From: JAMCUI01 sp964520615
Lineage (GTDB): Bacteria > Patescibacteriota > Microgenomatia > 2-02-FULL-39-11
DNA: 24,550 nucleotides
Reading direction: 5' to 3'
NCBI GenBank assembly: GCA_964520615.1
Contig: CAZFNL010000098.1
Span: 1-24,550, forward strand
Shown piece by piece: positions 22,472 to 24,550 of the stretch. The translations under genes and the position numbers were made by a program. Every line of letters starts with the position of its first letter. Within the stretch, counting starts at the first letter, position 1. The notes under the pieces are model-generated. The model was not told the DNA's origin. It saw only the letters and a list, made by a program, of their open reading frames with translations, and did not search any database.

Positions 22472-23891
22472 GGAAAAAAAATCCTCCAAACACGGTAGAT
22501 TTTTCCGTCTAAAATTCACCTTCTCTTTCCTTATTTTACTGGCAATTTTTATGGCCGCTGCAGCTGCAGCATTCATTTATACATTTGAAAAGACGTACCA
22601 AAACAAAATTTATCCCGGCGTCAGAATAGATAATCTATCAGTCGGAGGTAAAACAAAAAAAGATATTGAAAAATATTTTTCCGAAAAAAACCAGCCGTTC
22701 AAAAATATAGATATTACACTAAAATATCAAGACAACATCGCTACACTTTCCGGACAAGACCTTGCAGTCTCCTATGACGGAAAGCTCTCTGCCATCCAGG
22801 CATATTCCATCGGCAGATCCGGACATCTTTTTTCGGATATCTACCAGAAATGGCAGGCTACCATCCGTGGCATAAATCTTACCAGTTTACTGAAAATGAA
22901 TACCGACAATATTGACGAAACACTCAGTAATTTGGCGGCAGACATTGATATTCCTTCCCAAGATGCTCTTTTCCAGTTTACCAATAATAAAGTGACACTT
23001 TTTAAGGAATCGAGAGTGGGGCGAATGATTGATCAAAAACAAACCAAAAAGATGATTACGGCATATATATATTCCATTACCCATGACCCAACTCAGAATT
23101 TGAACGCTGTGACAATAGACTTGCCAGTTGTCATATTACAACCAAAAATATCAACAGAGAATTCCAACAATTTCGGTATTAAAGAACTTGTCGGTGAAGG
23201 TAAATCGGAATTTGCCGGATCCATACCCAACAGGGTACACAATATTGCCCTTGCCGCATTCAAAATAAACGGTAACCTGGTTCCGCCTGGAGGAACATTT
23301 TCATTCAACAACACGGTCGGTGATATTTCTGCCGCAACCGGTTTTGCGCCGGGCTATATCATAAAAGACGGCCGTACAGTACTGGGTGATGGGGGTGGAG
23401 TCTGTCAGGTATCTACTACACTTTTTCGGGCTGCTATGAATTCCGGACTGAAAATAGTTGAACGCCATGCCCATGCATACCGCGTCCATTATTATGAAGA
23501 AGATGCGCCACCGGGACTGGATGCTACAGTTTTTGCCCCAAGCTATGACTTCAGGTTTCAAAATGACACTACCCACTATATCCTAATACAGTCGGAGACT
23601 GATACTGCCAATAACACTCTGGACTTTAAGTTCTACGGCACAAAAGATAACCGTGTGGTAAATATCACTAAACCAGTCATTTTGTCCCAGACTCCTCCAC
23701 CGCCGGACCTCTACCAGGATGATCCCCTCCTACCAAAAGGTACTGTCAAACAGGTCGATTGGCAAGCCTGGGGGGCAAAAGTGACTTTTGACTATAAAGT
23801 GACAAAAGATGGACAGACATTGGAACAGCAAACTTTTTTCTCTAATTTCCAACCATGGCAGGCAGTCTATTTACGCGGAACAGCTGGGTAA
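22464..23891 (+). CDS. VanW family protein, membrane-anchored
   Basis: From ATG 22464 (475 residues) a short basic stretch and a helix near 18-40 anchor the protein. YPGVRIDNLSVGGKTK begins the putative peptidoglycan-binding domains, which occur twice. A VanW domain follows with FSFNNTVGDIS, DGRTVLGDGGGVCQVSTTLF and RHAHAYRVHYYEEDAPPGLDA. The end resembles a G5 domain (LPKGTVKQVDWQAWG...). VanW proteins are linked to cell-wall and glycopeptide-resistance loci but the reaction is unproven; here the protein is likely an envelope factor. An ATG at 22443 is in frame but lies over the likely -10, so 22464 is preferred. Confidence 0.88.
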   Translation: MVKEKKSSKHGRFFRLKFTFSFLILLAIFMAAAAAAFIYTFEKTYQNKIYPGVRIDNLSVGGKTKKDIEKYFSEKNQPFKNIDITLKYQDNIATLSGQDLAVSYDGKLSAIQAYSIGRSGHLFSDIYQKWQATIRGINLTSLLKMNTDNIDETLSNLAADIDIPSQDALFQFTNNKVTLFKESRVGRMIDQKQTKKMITAYIYSITHDPTQNLNAVTIDLPVVILQPKISTENSNNFGIKELVGEGKSEFAGSIPNRVHNIALAAFKINGNLVPPGGTFSFNNTVGDISAATGFAPGYIIKDGRTVLGDGGGVCQVSTTLFRAAMNSGLKIVERHAHAYRVHYYEEDAPPGLDATVFAPSYDFRFQNDTTHYILIQSETDTANNTLDFKFYGTKDNRVVNITKPVILSQTPPPPDLYQDDPLLPKGTVKQVDWQAWGAKVTFDYKVTKDGQTLEQQTFFSNFQPWQAVYLRGTAG

Positions 23892-23907
23892 TTTTTCCAC
23901 TAATTTT

Positions 23908-24387
23908 ATGCAAAAAATTATTAATCCCAAAGAAGCTCAACGTCTTTCGCTTTCTTCCAAAAACAAAGGGAAAGTGAAAGTTCTGGTAGGTGGTTGTTTT
24001 GATATTATTCATATAGGCCATATCAAGTTTTTGCAGGAATCAAAAAAGTCTGGTGATATCCTTTTCGTACTCCTTGAAAGTAATACAAAAGTCAGAAGAC
24101 TAAAGGGCAAAAGCCGACCTATATTTTCCCAAAAAGAAAGAGCACTTGTTCTTGCAGCTCTTGGATTTGTCGATTATGTTATCATGCTGCCTGATATGAA
24201 ATCGGACAAGGATTATGAAAAACTTATCCTGTCGCTGCAGCCGGACATCATCTGCGTGACAGAAAATGACCCTTTGATAAAAGAAAAACAGCGTCAGGCG
24301 GATATGATAAACGCCAAACTAGCAGCCGTACCCCACATAAAGACTTTTTCCACTTCCAATCTGGCAAAGATGCTGGGGATTGATTAA
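23908..24387 (+). CDS. Cytidylyltransferase-like (nucleotidyltransferase) protein
   Basis: A 159-residue enzyme of the HxGH nucleotidyltransferase superfamily: GGCFDIIHIGHIKFL places HIGH at 35-38, followed by RPIFSQKERALVLAALGFVD and the closing TFSTSNLAKML, reminiscent of the ST-S/T loop of RfaE domain II and TagD. Such enzymes join CTP or ATP to a sugar phosphate or glycerol phosphate to make an activated precursor; the substrate cannot be told here. ATG 23908 is preferred because the upstream ATG at 23809 lies inside vanW in another frame. The gene begins 16 bases after vanW and is probably co-transcribed. It ends about 108 bases before the transposase start. Confidence 0.82.
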   Translation: MQKIINPKEAQRLSLSSKNKGKVKVLVGGCFDIIHIGHIKFLQESKKSGDILFVLLESNTKVRRLKGKSRPIFSQKERALVLAALGFVDYVIMLPDMKSDKDYEKLILSLQPDIICVTENDPLIKEKQRQADMINAKLAAVPHIKTFSTSNLAKMLGID

Positions 24388-24495
24388 ATGTAGTTGAATT
24401 ACGTTGAATAAACTATGATGCTATGAAAAATGTGTAGGCCTTTTCTGGGATAATGCAGGAGTTATTAAAGTTATCCCAAAGAAAAGGAGGATACC
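24388..24495 (+). other. Left end of an IS110-type element with a strong stem-loop
   Basis: The segment between the cytidylyltransferase stop and the transposase ATG is short and holds GGGATAA (24447-24453) paired with TTATCCC (24471-24477). The stem is extended by T-A and, after a two-base bulge, by TTTTC/GAAAA, with a 17-base loop. The exact end of the element cannot be placed because IS110 elements lack long terminal inverted repeats. A GAAAAGGAGG ribosome site closes the segment at 24481-24490. Confidence 0.45.
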
Positions 24496-24550
24496 ATGAA
24501 TTACATAGGTATAGACCTACACAAAAAGTTCTCCCAGTTTACGGTCATGG
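24496..24550 (+). CDS. IS110-family transposase, first 18 codons (cut by window end)
   Basis: The visible residues MNYIGIDLHKKFSQFTVM carry the GIDLHKK start that is characteristic of the DEDD (RuvC-like) catalytic domain of IS110/IS1111 recombinases; the Asp is the first catalytic acid. AGGAGG at 24485-24490 gives the start at 24496. The rest of the gene lies beyond the window, so intactness is unknown. In this family a non-coding bridge RNA from the element end can choose target and donor sites. Confidence 0.8.
   Translation, partial: MNYIGIDLHKKFSQFTVM

Noticed and set aside
1..24550. CRISPR arrays, tRNA or rRNA genes
   Set aside because: I saw no regularly spaced direct repeats, no cloverleaf with a T-arm GTTCRANNC motif in the intergenic parts, and no rRNA-like sequence.

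Overview
The window reads as one stretch of a small, AT-rich bacterial chromosome, probably from the Candidate Phyla Radiation / Patescibacteria and most like the Microgenomates group. That placement is an inference. It rests on the gene mix (VanW, an anchored orphan solute-binding protein, a PEGA-SH3 protein, GT-C transferases, a WecA-like enzyme carrying a WSGGVDG motif, a short MetRS without a C-terminal tRNA-binding domain) and on many short membrane proteins of unknown function. TGA is a stop codon here (metG ends in TGA inside an ATGA overlap), so the recoded-TGA CPR lineages are excluded. Several genes have a -10 box only 6 to 9 bases before the ATG and no Shine-Dalgarno, which suggests leaderless transcripts. 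The chaperone genes and the zinc-ribbon gene instead have strong AGGAGG sites.

Layout. 1-438 is the end of a secreted DUF5666-like protein. 451-4470 (minus) carries a UvrD/PcrA-type helicase fused to a RecB-like Fe-S nuclease, and rmuC. 4565-4870 is a small membrane protein. 4889-9543 (plus) is a run headed by a promoter and a methionine-rich leader peptide with mutually exclusive hairpins, followed by SAM hydrolase, a cupin, metG, an MDR oxidoreductase and tatD. 9573-14014 (plus) holds envelope sugar genes: a membrane GT2, a GT39-like GT-C protein, a small membrane protein and a WecA/TagO-like enzyme. 14041-15117 (minus) is an AbrB, zinc-ribbon, HEAT-repeat operon. 15240-16100 (minus) is a PEGA-SH3 protein. 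16246-18822 is a heat-shock block: hsp20 (plus), then groES-groEL (minus), with CIRCE-type operators at both promoters and a shared terminator between hsp20 and groEL. 19126-24387 holds a PEBP-family protein, a nucleotidyltransferase-fold protein, an anchored solute-binding protein, VanW and a cytidylyltransferase-like protein. The window ends inside the first codons of an IS110-type transposase.

The strongest candidate for something undescribed is the leader at 4889-5019. A consensus extended -10 promoter would start RNA at or next to the ATG of a 15-codon ORF with four internal Met codons in a tight cluster. The RNA has segments 1:2, 2:3 and 3:4 that can pair exclusively, the last being a GNRA-loop hairpin followed by seven T. 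This is the geometry of trp-type attenuation, here with Met codons, ahead of a SAM hydrolase (which releases methionine) and methionyl-tRNA synthetase (which consumes it). Stalling for lack of charged Met-tRNA would be expected to turn both on. Second-tier observations are a diverged intergenic repeat with a compensated hairpin (12372-12430 and 19020-19078), a GC-rich palindromic element that appears to extend the cupin gene, variant CIRCE operators, and a structured left end of the IS110 element.
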